64,000 bases of DNA from Janthinobacterium sp. J1-1 (GCF_030944405.1 NZ_CP132339.1:3844001-3908000); one strand, 5' to 3'; shown: positions 9,277 to 19,472, counted from the first letter of the stretch. Numbers and translations are program-made. Notes: a model not told the origin generated them from the letters alone.

Positions 9277-9608
9277 GGCGGGATAATGCAAGCATAGGGC
9301 GGCCTGCTGAGGAGTCGAAAAGGGCCGGCGCGCCGCATGGATGCTCAATCTTGCCCGGCCACCTGGCAGTCTTTTTTGTCATGCTGGCGTTGGTCGGCTG
9401 CACCACGGCGCCCCTGGCGCCAGTGCGTGTCGAGGTGCCGGTGATGGTGCCGTGCATCGGCGAGGTGCCGCAGCGCCCGGCCTACGAGTTCGACAAGCTG
9501 CCGTCGACGGCAACGGATGGCGAGATCATTTTGGCGCTGGCGCGGGATTGGGTGCGCGGGCGGAACTATGAGGGTGAGTTGGAGGCGGTTATTGCGGGTT
9601 GTCGCTAA
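9273..9608 (+). CDS. Rz1-like outer-membrane spanin lipoprotein
   Basis: The gene encodes up to 111 aa. A hydrophobic stretch (HLAVFFVMLALVGC) ends in a lipobox LVGC, giving lipidation at about Cys43, and the mature part is Pro-rich (TTAPLAPVRVEVPVMVPC) as in o-spanins. The translational start is uncertain: ATG 9273 overlaps the i-spanin stop, but it gives an unusually long leader before the hydrophobic segment. It pairs with the preceding spanin in the lysis cassette. Confidence 0.7.
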   Translation: MRRDNASIGRPAEESKRAGAPHGCSILPGHLAVFFVMLALVGCTTAPLAPVRVEVPVMVPCIGEVPQRPAYEFDKLPSTATDGEIILALARDWVRGRNYEGELEAVIAGCR

Positions 9609-9647
9609 TACGTAATTGTTTACTGTACAACTTGCAGCAAGCCGATA

Positions 9648-9667
9648 TACTGTATGCATATACAGTA
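9648..9667. promoter_or_regulatory. LexA (SOS) box
   Basis: TACTGTATGCATATACAGTA matches the enterobacterial and betaproteobacterial LexA box pattern CTGT-N8-ACAG, with flanks TA on both sides; only the two central bases break the palindrome. It sits 15 bp upstream of the ATG at 9683, where LexA binding would block the promoter of the three-gene unit that follows. Confidence 0.85.
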
Positions 9668-9682
9668 TTATTGGTTGGCACT

Positions 9683-10048
9683 ATGAAGATAAGAGTGGTT
9701 AAGATGCGCTCAGCCGGGGTGGCAGTGGAGCGCCGCATGCTGAATGACCGGTACACCGTCAAACACTACGGGTTGCTGGTCATCATGGACGTGACCGATC
9801 AGGGGCTGCGGCGTCCAGTGAAAGTGGCGCGGCTCACACAGCCCGGCAGGCCAGGCCCTTATATGGAATTGCTCGATCCGCACATCGTCTGGGCGAACGA
9901 CGGAAAATTCACTTTGGCCGGCTTCGAGCGGACAACGAATGCAGAGGGCAAGATTGTCGAGTTTGCGCAGTCGTGGCTTTGCGCGCTGGATCTGGCCCTG
10001 CCAGAGCCTGAAGCTGACACCAGGAACGTTCGACCGATGCGGTCATGA
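9683..10048 (+). CDS. Unknown SOS-controlled phage protein
   Basis: The protein has 121 aa from ATG 9683. An earlier in-frame ATG would place the LexA box inside the gene, so it was not used. The sequence is mixed alpha/beta with basic N-terminus (MKIRVVKMRSAG), no membrane segment and a central LxDPHIVWANDGKFTL block that looks like a small beta-barrel. I do not recognise a family. The LexA box immediately upstream makes it likely to be made after DNA damage, so a role in induction or early phage functions is possible. It overlaps the next gene by ATGA. Confidence 0.6.
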   Translation: MKIRVVKMRSAGVAVERRMLNDRYTVKHYGLLVIMDVTDQGLRRPVKVARLTQPGRPGPYMELLDPHIVWANDGKFTLAGFERTTNAEGKIVEFAQSWLCALDLALPEPEADTRNVRPMRS

Positions 10049-10299
10049 GCAATTTTCGAAAGCCCCTAACGACAGTCGAACTGGTGGAAATTCGCCTGCG
10101 CAGCGATTCGCCGGACATGCTCGCAGTGCTGCGGGAGATCAGGCGCCTGCGCACAATCGTATCAAGGGCGGACCAGCTGGAGCGTAGTCTCGGGCCGACT
10201 GACGGAGAGGTAGAGATGATCCGTGATATTTTACGTGCCGACCTTGACGAGGAGCCATCCATTGCAGAGCTGGAATGGAACGATCGAAGTGTGCGATGA
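10045..10299 (+). CDS. Small unknown phage protein, paralogue 1
   Basis: The gene encodes 84 aa, start overlapping the previous stop by ATGA. Its first 48 residues align with the next gene: R-P-L-(T/S), L-x-E-I, (R/W)E-(I/V)-RRLR and a shared end (Q/E)L-(E/D)-RSLGP. The sequence is helical and charged, without a membrane segment. No function is recognised. It is cotranscribed with the gene behind the LexA box. Confidence 0.55.
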   Translation: MSNFRKPLTTVELVEIRLRSDSPDMLAVLREIRRLRTIVSRADQLERSLGPTDGEVEMIRDILRADLDEEPSIAELEWNDRSVR

Positions 10300-10308
10300 G
10301 AGTCTGCA

Positions 10309-10557
10309 ATGAGTAGGATTCGAGCGCCGCTCAGCATCGAGCACCTGAAAGAGATCCAAGGCCGCAACGAGTCGGCAGATGTTCTCACGCTTTTGTGGGA
10401 GGTACGGCGTCTGCGCAAGATCGCTGCGACGGCCGATGAGTTGGATCGAAGCCTGGGGCCGCGCGTCGGCATGCCAGGGCTTATCCGCGCCTCGCTGCGG
10501 GTGCAGCTGGATGGCGGGCACTGCGTCGTCATGCAGCAGCCGCCAGCGCCTGAATAG
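10309..10557 (+). CDS. Small unknown phage protein, paralogue 2
   Basis: The gene encodes 82 aa and starts nine bases after its paralogue. The shared core is MS-x-x-R-x-PL, a helix with EVRRLRKIA and the motif DRSLGP; the C-terminal halves differ (GHCVVMQQPPAPE here). The pair looks like a tandem duplication that has diverged. Function is unknown. It closes the unit that starts behind the LexA box and faces a convergent lipoprotein gene. Confidence 0.5.
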   Translation: MSRIRAPLSIEHLKEIQGRNESADVLTLLWEVRRLRKIAATADELDRSLGPRVGMPGLIRASLRVQLDGGHCVVMQQPPAPE

Positions 10558-10558
10558 A

Positions 10559-10831
10559 TCAGGGTGCAGCGCATGCCTTGCCAGCGCTGAGCCAGCCCAC
10601 TACGCGCTGGTCCTGGTCGATCAGCACGATCAGCCTGCAACCAGCCGCGGAGCCTCCGTAGTTCAGCTGCAGGTAGTCGTCCTGTTGCTGGTAGCTGGCC
10701 GGCGTGCCGTAGCGGGCAGCGAGGGCGAAGCTATCCATGCCCACCAAGTCACCGCTGCCATTGCGAGCGCTGCCATTGATAGTGCAGGCGGATAGTACTG
10801 GTAAGATGATGGCTGCAAGTTGACGTCTCAT
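10559..10831 (-). CDS. Small lipoprotein of unknown function
   Basis: This 90-aa protein starts at 10831 on the minus strand behind AAAGGG (10842-10847 on the plus strand). An N-terminal MRRQLAAIILPVLSAC gives a clean lipoprotein signal with the lipobox LSAC at Cys16. The mature part contains YGTPASYQQQDDYLQLNYGG and ends with a Cys-containing WLSAGKACAAP. It resembles small SmpA/OmlA-like host lipoproteins in general style only. It could be a host gene marking the prophage edge or a lysogenic conversion gene. Confidence 0.55.
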   Translation of the reverse strand: MRRQLAAIILPVLSACTINGSARNGSGDLVGMDSFALAARYGTPASYQQQDDYLQLNYGGSAAGCRLIVLIDQDQRVVGWLSAGKACAAP

Positions 10832-10939
10832 TGCTGCCCTTTGAAATAACGCGTATCTTATTGTCACCTGCAAGGGTTGGCGGACGGTTGCGCCACCTCA
10901 GTAAGCGGCCGGCGCCCTGCGCGAAATAGCTTCGAAAAA

Positions 10940-10971
10940 GAGGGCGAAACGAGGGCGAAACGAGGGCGAAA
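10940..10971. repeat. Short tandem repeats near the prophage edge
   Basis: Three consecutive 11-bp copies of GAGGGCGAAAC occupy 10940-10971. At 10981-11002 a 10-bp unit (TTTCCAGACC) occurs twice. A further stem ACTGCCG (11015-11021) / CGGCAGT (11036-11042) lies just downstream. All sit in the 280-bp gap between the lipoprotein and guaB. The prophage attachment site may be here, but no copy of its partner is in the window. Confidence 0.6.
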
Positions 10972-11080
10972 ATGTAGACTTTTCCAGACCTTTCCAGACC
11001 TTTTGAAAAATGCAACTGCCGCATTTTCACTATGTCGGCAGTGGTTTGCAATGGTTCAAGACAAAAGCTGATAATTTCTG

Positions 11081-12573
<1,493 letters not shown>

Positions 12574-12585
12574 ATAGCGACAATC

Positions 12586-12612
12586 AGACCGGCGCCTAGT
12601 GCGCCGGTCTTG
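12586..12612. terminator. Inverted repeat between guaB and guaA
   Basis: A perfect 10-bp stem AGACCGGCGC / GCGCCGGTCT closes a 5-nt loop (CTAGT) at 12586-12610. The T-tail is weak (TTG), so it may only partly terminate guaB transcription or protect the mRNA 3' end; it lies 30 bp ahead of the guaA start. Confidence 0.55.
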
Positions 12613-12640
12613 CAATTGAACCCAGATAAAGTCCTCCATC

Positions 12641-14251
12641 ATGCACTCTAAAATCCTCATTCTCGATTTCGGCTCCCAAGTCACCCAGCTGATCGCCCGC
12701 CGCGTGCGCGATTCCGGCGTGTTCTCCGAAGTCTACCCGTACGACGTCAGCGAAGAATTCGTGCGCAACTATGGCGCCGCCGGCGTGATCCTGTCGGGCA
12801 GCCATAATTCCACCCTGGAAGGCGACTCGCCACGCGCGCCGCAAGCCGTGTTCGAGCTGGGCGTGCCGGTACTCGGTATCTGCTACGGCATGCAGACCAT
12901 GGCGGCCCAGCTGGGCGGCAAGGTTGAAAACGGCCTGGTGCGTGAATTCGGCTACGCCGAAGTGCGCGCCCGCAGCCATACCAAATTGTTGAACGGCATC
13001 GCCGACTTCGTCACCGACGAAGGCCACGGCATGCTGAAAGTGTGGATGAGCCACGGCGACAAAGTGCTGGAAATGCCGCCAGGCTTCAAGCTGATGGGCA
13101 ACACCCCAAGCTGCCCGATCGCCGCCATGGCCGATGAAGAGCGCCAGTTCTACGGCGTGCAGTTCCACCCGGAAGTGACGCACACGGTGCAGGGCAAGGC
13201 CATGATCGGCCGTTTCGTGCATGAAATCTGCGGCTGCAAATCGGACTGGAACATGCCCGACTACATCAGCGAAGCGGTCGAAAAAATCCGCGCGCAAGTG
13301 GGCACCGACGACGTCATCCTGGGCCTGTCCGGCGGCGTCGATTCGTCCGTCGCCGCCGCGCTGATCCACCGCGCCATCGGCGACCAGCTGACCTGCGTGT
13401 TCGTCGACCACGGCCTGCTGCGCCTGGACGAAGGCAAGATGGTGATGGACATGTTCGCCAAGAACCTGGGCGTGAAAGTGATCCGCGTCGATGCGGAAGA
13501 CCAGTTCATGGGCCACCTGGCCGGCGTCTCCGATCCCGAGCAGAAGCGCAAGATCATCGGCCGCGAATTCGTCGAAGTGTTCCAGGTCGAGTCCGCCAAG
13601 CTGGTCAACGCCAAATGGCTGGCGCAAGGCACGATTTACCCGGACGTGATCGAGTCGGCCGGCAAAGGTAAAAAAGGCCAGACCATCAAGAGCCACCATA
13701 ACGTGGGCGGCCTGCCGGACACGATGAAACTGAAATTGCTCGAACCCTTGCGCGAACTGTTCAAGGACGAAGTACGCAAGCTGGGCGTCGCCCTGGGCCT
13801 GCCGCACGACATGGTCTACCGCCATCCGTTCCCGGGCCCGGGCCTGGGCGTGCGCATCCTCGGCGAAGTCAAGAAAGACTACGCCGACCTGCTGCGCCGC
13901 GCCGACGCCATCTTCATCGAAGAGCTGCGCAACACGCCATACGAGCCGGTGGTGGTGCCAGGCTTCGACCAGGACAGCGTGCCGACCAACTGGTACGAAG
14001 CGACCAGCCAGGCTTTCGCCGTGTTCCTGCCGGTCAAATCGGTCGGCGTGATGGGCGACGGCCGCACCTACGAATGGGTGGTGGCCCTGCGCGCAGTGCA
14101 GACGCAGGACTTCATGACCGCGCACTGGGCACACCTGCCGCACGCGCTGCTGGGCAAGGTCTCGAACCGCATCATCAACGAAGTGCGCGGCATCAACCGC
14201 GTGGTCTATGATATTTCGGGCAAGCCGCCGGCGACGATTGAGTGGGAATAA
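12641..14251 (+). CDS. guaA: GMP synthase (glutamine-hydrolysing)
   Basis: The protein has 536 aa, normal for the family. It converts XMP to GMP with glutamine and ATP. The class I amidotransferase domain has the nucleophile Cys81 in GICYGMQ and a later HPEVTH. The ATP pyrophosphatase domain has the PP-loop [10 protein letters not shown] near residues 227-236. The C-terminal dimerisation domain ends with the conserved [10 protein letters not shown]. The gene is intact although an integrated element begins right behind it. Integrases that use guaA insert in the last codons and restore the end. Confidence 0.98.
   Translation: MHSKILILDFGSQVTQLIARRVRDSGVFSEVYPYDVSEEFVRNYGAAGVILSGSHNSTLEGDSPRAPQAVFELGVPVLGICYGMQTMAAQLGGKVENGLVREFGYAEVRARSHTKLLNGIADFVTDEGHGMLKVWMSHGDKVLEMPPGFKLMGNTPSCPIAAMADEERQFYGVQFHPEVTHTVQGKAMIGRFVHEICGCKSDWNMPDYISEAVEKIRAQVGTDDVILGLSGGVDSSVAAALIHRAIGDQLTCVFVDHGLLRLDEGKMVMDMFAKNLGVKVIRVDAEDQFMGHLAGVSDPEQKRKIIGREFVEVFQVESAKLVNAKWLAQGTIYPDVIESAGKGKKGQTIKSHHNVGGLPDTMKLKLLEPLRELFKDEVRKLGVALGLPHDMVYRHPFPGPGLGVRILGEVKKDYADLLRRADAIFIEELRNTPYEPVVVPGFDQDSVPTNWYEATSQAFAVFLPVKSVGVMGDGRTYEWVVALRAVQTQDFMTAHWAHLPHALLGKVSNRIINEVRGINRVVYDISGKPPATIEWE
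14225..14251. other. Probable left attachment site of the integrated element (3' end of guaA)
   Basis: The conserved last codons of guaA (PPATIEWE and stop) are immediately followed by integrase-type repeats and a divergent-looking int gene reading away from guaA. The 3' end of guaA is a known hotspot for island integrases. The exact core sequence is not determined because the right-hand copy lies beyond the window; no second copy of these bases is found in it. Confidence 0.5.
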
Positions 14252-14298
14252 TCTCCCGTCCGGCAGCCGCTGGCAAAGCCGGGTAGGACGATCAAGAC

Positions 14299-14326
14299 AA
14301 ACCCCTGATTTTTCAGGGGTTTTTTC
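14299..14326 (+). terminator. Rho-independent terminator after guaA
   Basis: The stem AAACCCCTGA / TCAGGGGTTT closes a TTTT loop (14309-14312) and ends in a T-run at 14320-14325. It lies 48 bp after the guaA stop, so the element or the host provides a clean end to the gua transcript. Confidence 0.85.
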
Positions 14327-14378
14327 ATTTTGGGACGCATTGTCAGGCAACCTCAGGTAACGCCGAGCAGGTTCTTTT

Positions 14379-14645
14379 GATGGTACTCAAGATGGTATGG
14401 CGTTCTTGGGATGATGCTACGGAGATACGTATACCATCAGGCGCGGTTGGGCCTTGATGGTATACGTGATGGTATACAGCGCGATAAGTCCTTGTTTTTA
14501 TTGGTTTTTCCAAGTCTGGAAAACGCCGGAATCGTTGATGGTACTTTTGCCGGCTTTAGTGCCATTCATGCAATGGAAACAGCGTCTAAAATCGCATGCA
14601 AGTTACTGATTTTATTGATTGTTTCTTTGGTGTGATGGTATACGT
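14379..14645. repeat. Cluster of GATGGTAYAC repeats ahead of the integrase
   Basis: Copies of GATGGTA(T/C) occur at 14379, 14391, 14456, 14468, 14537 and 14634, and one inverted copy (GTATACCATC) at 14429-14438. Four carry the extension GATGGTATAC. The 14456 and 14468 copies are 12 bp apart. Such clusters between an attachment site and an integrase gene are typical arm-type sites for the integrase or its excisionase; they may also control int transcription. Confidence 0.75.
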
Positions 14646-14657
14646 TTGGAGGCAAAT

Positions 14658-15848
14658 ATGCTGACAGATGCAAAGCTCAAAAATATCAAGGGGACCGGGC
14701 AGCCCTACAAGGTGGCGGACCGGGACGGACTGTATGCGATGGTGGCGGCGTCCGGCAGCATTTCCTTCCGCTATAACTATCGCGTGAACGGACGCCAGGA
14801 GACCGTCACGCTGGGCCGGTATGGCGTGGGTGGCATGAGCTTGCGTGAAGCGCGCGAAGCGCTTGCCGAGGCGCGCAAGGCCGTCGCCGCAGGCGTGTCG
14901 CCGGCGCGCACGAAAGAAGAGAACATCCGGCGGCGCAAGGCACAGGAACCGTTTTCTGTCTGGGCCGAACGCTGGCTCGACAAACACAGGATGGCAGAAT
15001 CGACGCGCGCCATGCGCCGCTGGACATATGAGCGGGACCTGAAAAAAGCGTTTGGCTCCTTGCTTTTATCGGAAATCAGCGATCAGATTCTGCGCGAACT
15101 GTGCGACCGCATCGTTGCACGCCAGGCGCCGGCGGTGGCCGTGCACGCGCGCGAGATCGTGATGATGGTCTTCAGGTATGCCGAAGCGCGCGGGGAAAAG
15201 CATCCTAACCCGGCCGATCGCGTGCCGCCATCGTCGATCGCAACCTTCGAGCCGCGTGACCGTACCTTGACGCCGGCGGAAATCAAATTGTTCTACCAGT
15301 ATCTGGACCGGGCCCAGTGCGCCGCCACGGTACGCCTGGCGTGCAAGATGTTGCTGCTGACCCTGGTGCGCAAGTCGGAACTGACCGACGCCACCTGGTC
15401 GGAGATCGACTTCGAGCATGCGCTATGGACGATCCCTGGCGCGCGCATGAAAAGACGAAATCCGCATAACGTCTATCTGTCGCGTCAGACCATGGATATG
15501 CTGGTCGCGTTCAAGACCTGCGCCGGCGGGTCCCGCTATGTGCTGCCGTCCAGGTACGATCCTGACCGGCCGATGAATGGCGCGACCCTGAACGCGGTGC
15601 TGGTTTCCGTGGTCAAGAACGCCGCCGATGACGGCTGTATGCTGGACGGCTTTTCGCCGCATGACTTGCGCCGCACCGCCTCGACTCTGCTGCACGAAGC
15701 GGGCTACAACACGGACTGGATCGAGAAATGCCTGGCGCACGAACAGAAGGGCGTCAGAGCCGTGTATAACAAGGCGGAGTATGCGGAGCAGCGGCGCGGC
15801 ATGCTGCAGGAATGGGCAGACATGATCGATGGGTGGACCGCCAGCTAG
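14658..15848 (+). CDS. P4-type tyrosine integrase of the guaA-integrated element
   Basis: The protein has 396 aa from ATG 14658, behind GGAGG at 14648-14652. Residues 1-90 form the arm-binding DUF4102-type domain (LTDAKLKNIKGTGQPYKVADRDGLY). Residues 98-185 form the core-binding helix domain. The catalytic domain has Arg238 (LVRKSEL), His335 and Arg338 (HDLRR), His361 (LAHE) and nucleophile Tyr370 (RAVYNKAEY). All catalytic residues are present. It inserts and excises the element at the guaA 3' end, with the repeat cluster upstream as its likely binding region. Confidence 0.95.
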   Translation: MLTDAKLKNIKGTGQPYKVADRDGLYAMVAASGSISFRYNYRVNGRQETVTLGRYGVGGMSLREAREALAEARKAVAAGVSPARTKEENIRRRKAQEPFSVWAERWLDKHRMAESTRAMRRWTYERDLKKAFGSLLLSEISDQILRELCDRIVARQAPAVAVHAREIVMMVFRYAEARGEKHPNPADRVPPSSIATFEPRDRTLTPAEIKLFYQYLDRAQCAATVRLACKMLLLTLVRKSELTDATWSEIDFEHALWTIPGARMKRRNPHNVYLSRQTMDMLVAFKTCAGGSRYVLPSRYDPDRPMNGATLNAVLVSVVKNAADDGCMLDGFSPHDLRRTASTLLHEAGYNTDWIEKCLAHEQKGVRAVYNKAEYAEQRRGMLQEWADMIDGWTAS

Positions 15849-15871
15849 TGTCCGCGTGCCGACGCGGCAGG

Positions 15872-16132
15872 CTAGGACGTGCTTTTTTTCGCACCCGGAG
15901 CGCACCCTGGCAAGGCTGCGCTTTGCTGCGCGGCGATCCACGCATCGACCTCGGCCAGGTCCCACGCGACAAGGCGCGACGTGATGGTAAAGCGCTTGGG
16001 GAAGCCGCCGCGTTTTTCCATATTCAATATCGTGCGCTCGCAGAGCGGCACTTTCTGCAGCAACTGGCTGCGCTTAATCAAGACCCGGCCTGGCGTCAGC
16101 AGGTCGGTGGTGGTGATTGGACGAATGCGCAT
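15872..16132 (-). CDS. AlpA-family regulator / excisionase-like protein
   Basis: This 86-aa protein starts at 16132 (minus strand) behind AGGAGGG (plus 16141-16147). A MerR-like winged helix segment LIKRSQLLQKVPLCERTILNMEKRGGFPKRFTI is followed by WDLAEVDAWIAAQQ, the pattern of AlpA/excisionase regulators. Such proteins activate int or act as recombination directionality factors in P4-type islands. It is convergent with int (24 bp between the ends), so its position fits a recombination control role. Its C-terminus ends in a basic GAKKSTS tail. Confidence 0.85.
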   Translation of the reverse strand: MRIRPITTTDLLTPGRVLIKRSQLLQKVPLCERTILNMEKRGGFPKRFTITSRLVAWDLAEVDAWIAAQQSAALPGCAPGAKKSTS

Positions 16133-16454
16133 GATGGAAGCCCTCCTTAGGTCAGTGGGAATCCGGTCTGGTAACAATCATTATTTCGAATTCCTGAACC
16201 CAGTATCCGATGGCTGAAACGGCGTTTCAATCGGATTTCTCGTGCAATGCCGATTGGATCAATGCGGCGTGCATGCCTGCGTGGCGTGTGCACGCAAGGA
16301 GCGCTCAAACCGCCTTTAGCTGCTAAAAAAATGCTTCGATAGCGGAACGCTAGTTTGCTTTGCATCAAAGCCGCTGACAGCTGGCGGGGCGACGATGGCA
16401 ATGTCGGCGTATCAGCTGCACGGTGCAGCAGGCCAAACGCGAAAGAGTCGAAAC
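16133..16454. promoter_or_regulatory. Intergenic control region ahead of the korB unit, with a KorB-type operator
   Basis: The 322-bp gap holds divergent promoters for the AlpA-like gene and the korB unit. The palindrome TTTAGC-T-GCTAAA lies at 16315-16327; it matches the 13-bp KorB operator except for its central base. A second inverted repeat, GCGTGCA (16267-16273) / TGCACGC (16289-16295), lies upstream. No gene was found in it. Confidence 0.65.
16315..16327. promoter_or_regulatory. KorB-type operator 1
   Basis: TTTAGC-T-GCTAAA is a perfect 13-bp palindrome around its central T. It has the KorB operator arms, with W in place of S at the centre. It lies about 130 bp ahead of the korB unit, a position fitting autoregulation. 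Confidence 0.75.
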
Positions 16455-16757
16455 ATGGCAGACATCATCCAGTTTCCATCCGATCCCGGCAAAGAAAAAT
16501 CGTCGAAGTCGCCGTTGGTTACCGTAGGGCCGCCAGCAAGACCCTGCTTGCGTAAAATCCTGTGGGTCGTTGCCGTGCTGTGCTGGCCAGCGCTGCGCTT
16601 GATCATGGCGTGCGATGTGCTGCTCCAATTGATGCGCACATTGGTGCTGTGGGATACGCCTGGTGCGCATGCCGGCTGGGCGCTGCTGCTGCACTTTGCC
16701 TTCTTTTGCTACTTGACCTGGTTCGTCGCGTATGGCGATCCGGATGCGCCACGATGA
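16455..16757 (+). CDS. Small membrane protein of the korB unit, unknown
   Basis: This 100-aa protein starts at ATG 16455 behind a weak GAAAGAG site. The N-terminal 30 residues are soluble (MADIIQFPSDPGKEKSS), followed by two hydrophobic segments near residues 37-53 (KILWVVAVLCWPALRLI) and 72-92 (WALLLHFAFFCYLTWFVAYGD). The stop overlaps the start of korB by ATGA, so the two are translationally coupled. In IncP plasmids this place is held by incC; this protein is not a ParA ATPase. Its function is unknown. Confidence 0.65.
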   Translation: MADIIQFPSDPGKEKSSKSPLVTVGPPARPCLRKILWVVAVLCWPALRLIMACDVLLQLMRTLVLWDTPGAHAGWALLLHFAFFCYLTWFVAYGDPDAPR

Positions 16758-17689
16758 AAAAGATTGGTGCGCAGCCGAAGGATGGTGTGGACCCCACGCC
16801 GGAAGGGCGGCCGCTGGCGCTGCCGCTCGACCATATCGATGAAGATCCCGGGCAGCCGCGCTCGGCCGCCAATCCTGGCTTTACAGCGCACAGCCTGGCC
16901 GAACTCGCTGCCTCGATTCGCCTGCGCGGCGTCAAGACGCCGATCTCGGTGCGCCACCATCCCGACAGGCCCGGGCGCTACATCATCAATCATGGCGCGC
17001 GACGCTACCGTGCGTCGCGGCTGGCGCAGCTGGCGACCATTCCCGGTTTCATTGACGACGACTATAGCGCGACCGACCAAGTGGTGGAAAATCTGCAGCG
17101 CAACGAGCTGACGGCACGGGAAATCGCCAACTACATCGGCCGCGAACTGTCGAAGGGGCTCAAGCGAGGGCAGATCGCCAGCAATATCAGCAAGTCGCCC
17201 GCCTTCGTCACGCAGCACGCGGCCCTGCTGGACTTGCCCGAGCCGATCGCCCTGGCGTTCAACCAGGGCAGGGTGCGCGACGTAACGACCGTTAATGAAC
17301 TGGTGACGGCCTACAAGTCGCATCCGGATGCGGTAGCGGCCTGGCTGGGCGAGGGCGAGCCAGAGATCACGCGCGGCGCTGTCAAGCTGCTGCGCGCCTT
17401 CTTGGGCGAGAAGTTTGGCCAGGAGGAGGAGCCGGTTGTTGAAGAGGGCAGAGCAGATCCCGTGCAGCAGGAGGCGCCCGCTTTGGTGGCCGCTCCCGGC
17501 GACACGGGCCACCGCCGCTGGCGCTGTGGCGGTGTCGTGGTGCTGCACCAGCAGCGCGAGTGTGTCCTGTTGCTCGGGCGCCGTCCCGGTGGGGAGGGGT
17601 GGGCATGGATACGCCACGAGGATGGCGTTGAAGTCGAAATTGCGCTTGCCGAGGTTCAGCCCCTGAGACTGCTAGGCGCTGGCGAATGA
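16754..17689 (+). CDS. korB: KorB-like ParB-family repressor/partition protein
   Basis: The protein has 311 aa. Residues 20-120 form the ParB N-terminal domain (DEDPGQPR, GVKTPISVR, RYIINHGARRYRAS, ENLQRNELT). A helix-turn-helix follows (REIANYIGRELSKGLKRGQIASNISKSPAFVTQHAALLDLP), as in IncP KorB. A Glu/Pro-rich linker leads to a C-terminal SH3-like domain (CVLLLGRRPGGEGWAWIRHEDG) shared with KorB. KorB binds TTTAGC-S-GCTAAA operators to repress replication, maintenance and transfer genes. Three operators with an A/T centre are present in this element. No incC partner is visible. Confidence 0.85.
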   Translation: MKKIGAQPKDGVDPTPEGRPLALPLDHIDEDPGQPRSAANPGFTAHSLAELAASIRLRGVKTPISVRHHPDRPGRYIINHGARRYRASRLAQLATIPGFIDDDYSATDQVVENLQRNELTAREIANYIGRELSKGLKRGQIASNISKSPAFVTQHAALLDLPEPIALAFNQGRVRDVTTVNELVTAYKSHPDAVAAWLGEGEPEITRGAVKLLRAFLGEKFGQEEEPVVEEGRADPVQQEAPALVAAPGDTGHRRWRCGGVVVLHQQRECVLLLGRRPGGEGWAWIRHEDGVEVEIALAEVQPLRLLGAGE

Positions 17690-17827
17690 TGGCTGGCGCT
17701 GTCTTATAGCGACGAACAAACTGGCCGCTTGTCCTAAGAGCAACAACATCGTACACTGAGCCAGCGCGACCGACCGCTTTCGGCCAAAACAGTCATTCGC
17801 CTTTGTTAAAGCGCGTTTGATACTTAC

Positions 17828-19434
17828 ATAAAGCCTATCGAAATCCAAGCGGCCGCACCGGCCATCCCGAGAACACGCTGGATCAAGCTGTCGCTTTCTA
17901 AACGTGTTGCTATCCTGGTTGTTTTTTTATGCATTGCGCTTGTGGTACTTGACGCATGGCAACTATGGCGCACACGTGCTTTCCAGCTTCGCGAAACGGA
18001 AATTGCTTCCGTCAATCTGGCGAAATCGCTTTCGCACCATGCTTACGATACTTTCAAAGAGGCGGACACCACACTTGTCGTCTGGCAGAGCGGATGGAAA
18101 ATGGCGATTCCAATGAATTAAAACTTGGTCTTCTGCACGCCCTCTTGGCAGCACGCGTGGCTGAGCTTCCACAATTGCACGGACTATTCGTTTACGGGCC
18201 AAGCGGAGCGTGGATTGTCAACTCGCAGCCAAGTCCGCCAGTTGGTCTGAATAATTCGGATCGCGACTATTTTATTTATCACAAGACTCATTCGACACGA
18301 TCACCCCACATTGGCTCACCGATACGCAGCAAATCCACCGGCGAGTGGATCGTGAGGATTTCATGGCGCTTGAACGCACGCGACGGCACGTTTGCCGGCG
18401 TGATCCTGGCGACGATTCTGATGGATTACTTCCGGCAGTTCTATGAAAGCTTCGACATCGGAAAGCATGGCGCGCTTTTGGTGGCAACGGACAAAGGCAC
18501 CATTCTGCTGCGCCGACCGTTTGATATCGCTTATTTTGGTAGGGACATCTCGGCAGGACCATTATTTAGCAAATACCTGCCTCAGGCGCCCGTCGCTACC
18601 AATATTTTTACTTCCAGCCTGGATGGGGGCACTCGTATCAACAGCCATCGCCGCTCTGCAGCCTATCCCCTCGTGATACTGGCGGCGCTGTCGCGCGACG
18701 ATGCACTGGCTAATTGGCGGATGGACGTCCTCATGCACGCAGCAGTGATGACGCTGCTGGTGGCTGGCCTTGGATTTCTGGGATTGCGGTTAACTCGACA
18801 GATCGAACGTCGCACCACAGCCGAGGCGGCGTTGCTGGAAAGCCGCGCCGAACTCCTGGCGGCGAATGAAGCGCTCGAACAGATCGCCATGCAGGATGGT
18901 CTGACAGGCTTGGCCAATCGACGTTGCTTTGATTTGGCGATGGCAAAAGAATTTAGCCATGCCAGGCGAACCGCCACCCCAATTTCGTTGATCATGGTAG
19001 ACGTGGACAACTTTAAACAATATAACGACATATACGGACATGCCGCAGGCGACGCCTGTCTACGCCAGGTAGGGGCGGCCGTTGGCGGGGTAGTCAACCG
19101 TCCCTGCGATTTGAGCGCGCGATACGGTGGGGAGGAGCTTGTCGTCCTCCTGCCTGATACCGATGCCGCCGGAGCATGGTGTGTCGCGGAGAGTATTCGC
19201 CGCCAGGTCGCCGCGCTGATTGTTCCACACAGCGGGGCAGCGGCTGGCTTTGTCACAGTCAGCGCAGGTGTGCATACGTTTGAAAAATTTGAGGTTGCGA
19301 GTACCCCGGTCCAGTTGATAGTAGCGGCCGATCAGGGACTGTATCAGTCGAAGGCGCTTGGGAGAAACCGCGTTTGCGTTAAAGACGAGAACTCTCGGGT
19401 AGATGCATTGGAGCGCGCTTCCTCTAACTCCTAA
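17828..19434 (+). pseudogene. Membrane diguanylate cyclase (GGDEF), decayed
   Basis: The N-terminal part is read in one frame from 17828: a membrane segment IKLSLSKRVAILVVFLCIAL, then REAEI-type helix ETEIASVNLAKSLSHHAYDTFKEADTTLVV. The rest continues in another frame, LAERMENGD onward, through LHGLFVYGPSGAWIVNSQ, a second membrane segment near 18720-18800, and a GGDEF domain with the active-site signature GGEEL and D-x-D-N-F-K-Q-Y-N-D. The join needs one base restored near 18081. There is no start codon: the expected first codon is ATA at 17828. The cyclase core is complete, and internal restarts would make only part of it. Confidence 0.75.
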
Positions 19435-19465
19435 AGGAAAGGGGGGGGGGGGCGTCCCCTTTCCG
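19435..19465. terminator. Bidirectional terminator-like hairpin containing a run of 12 G
   Basis: GGAAAGGGG and CCCCTTTCC form arms around 19436-19464 between two convergent genes. The left arm runs into 12 consecutive G at 19441-19452, a tract prone to slippage. Confidence 0.55.
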
Positions 19466-19472
19466 CCTTGTG

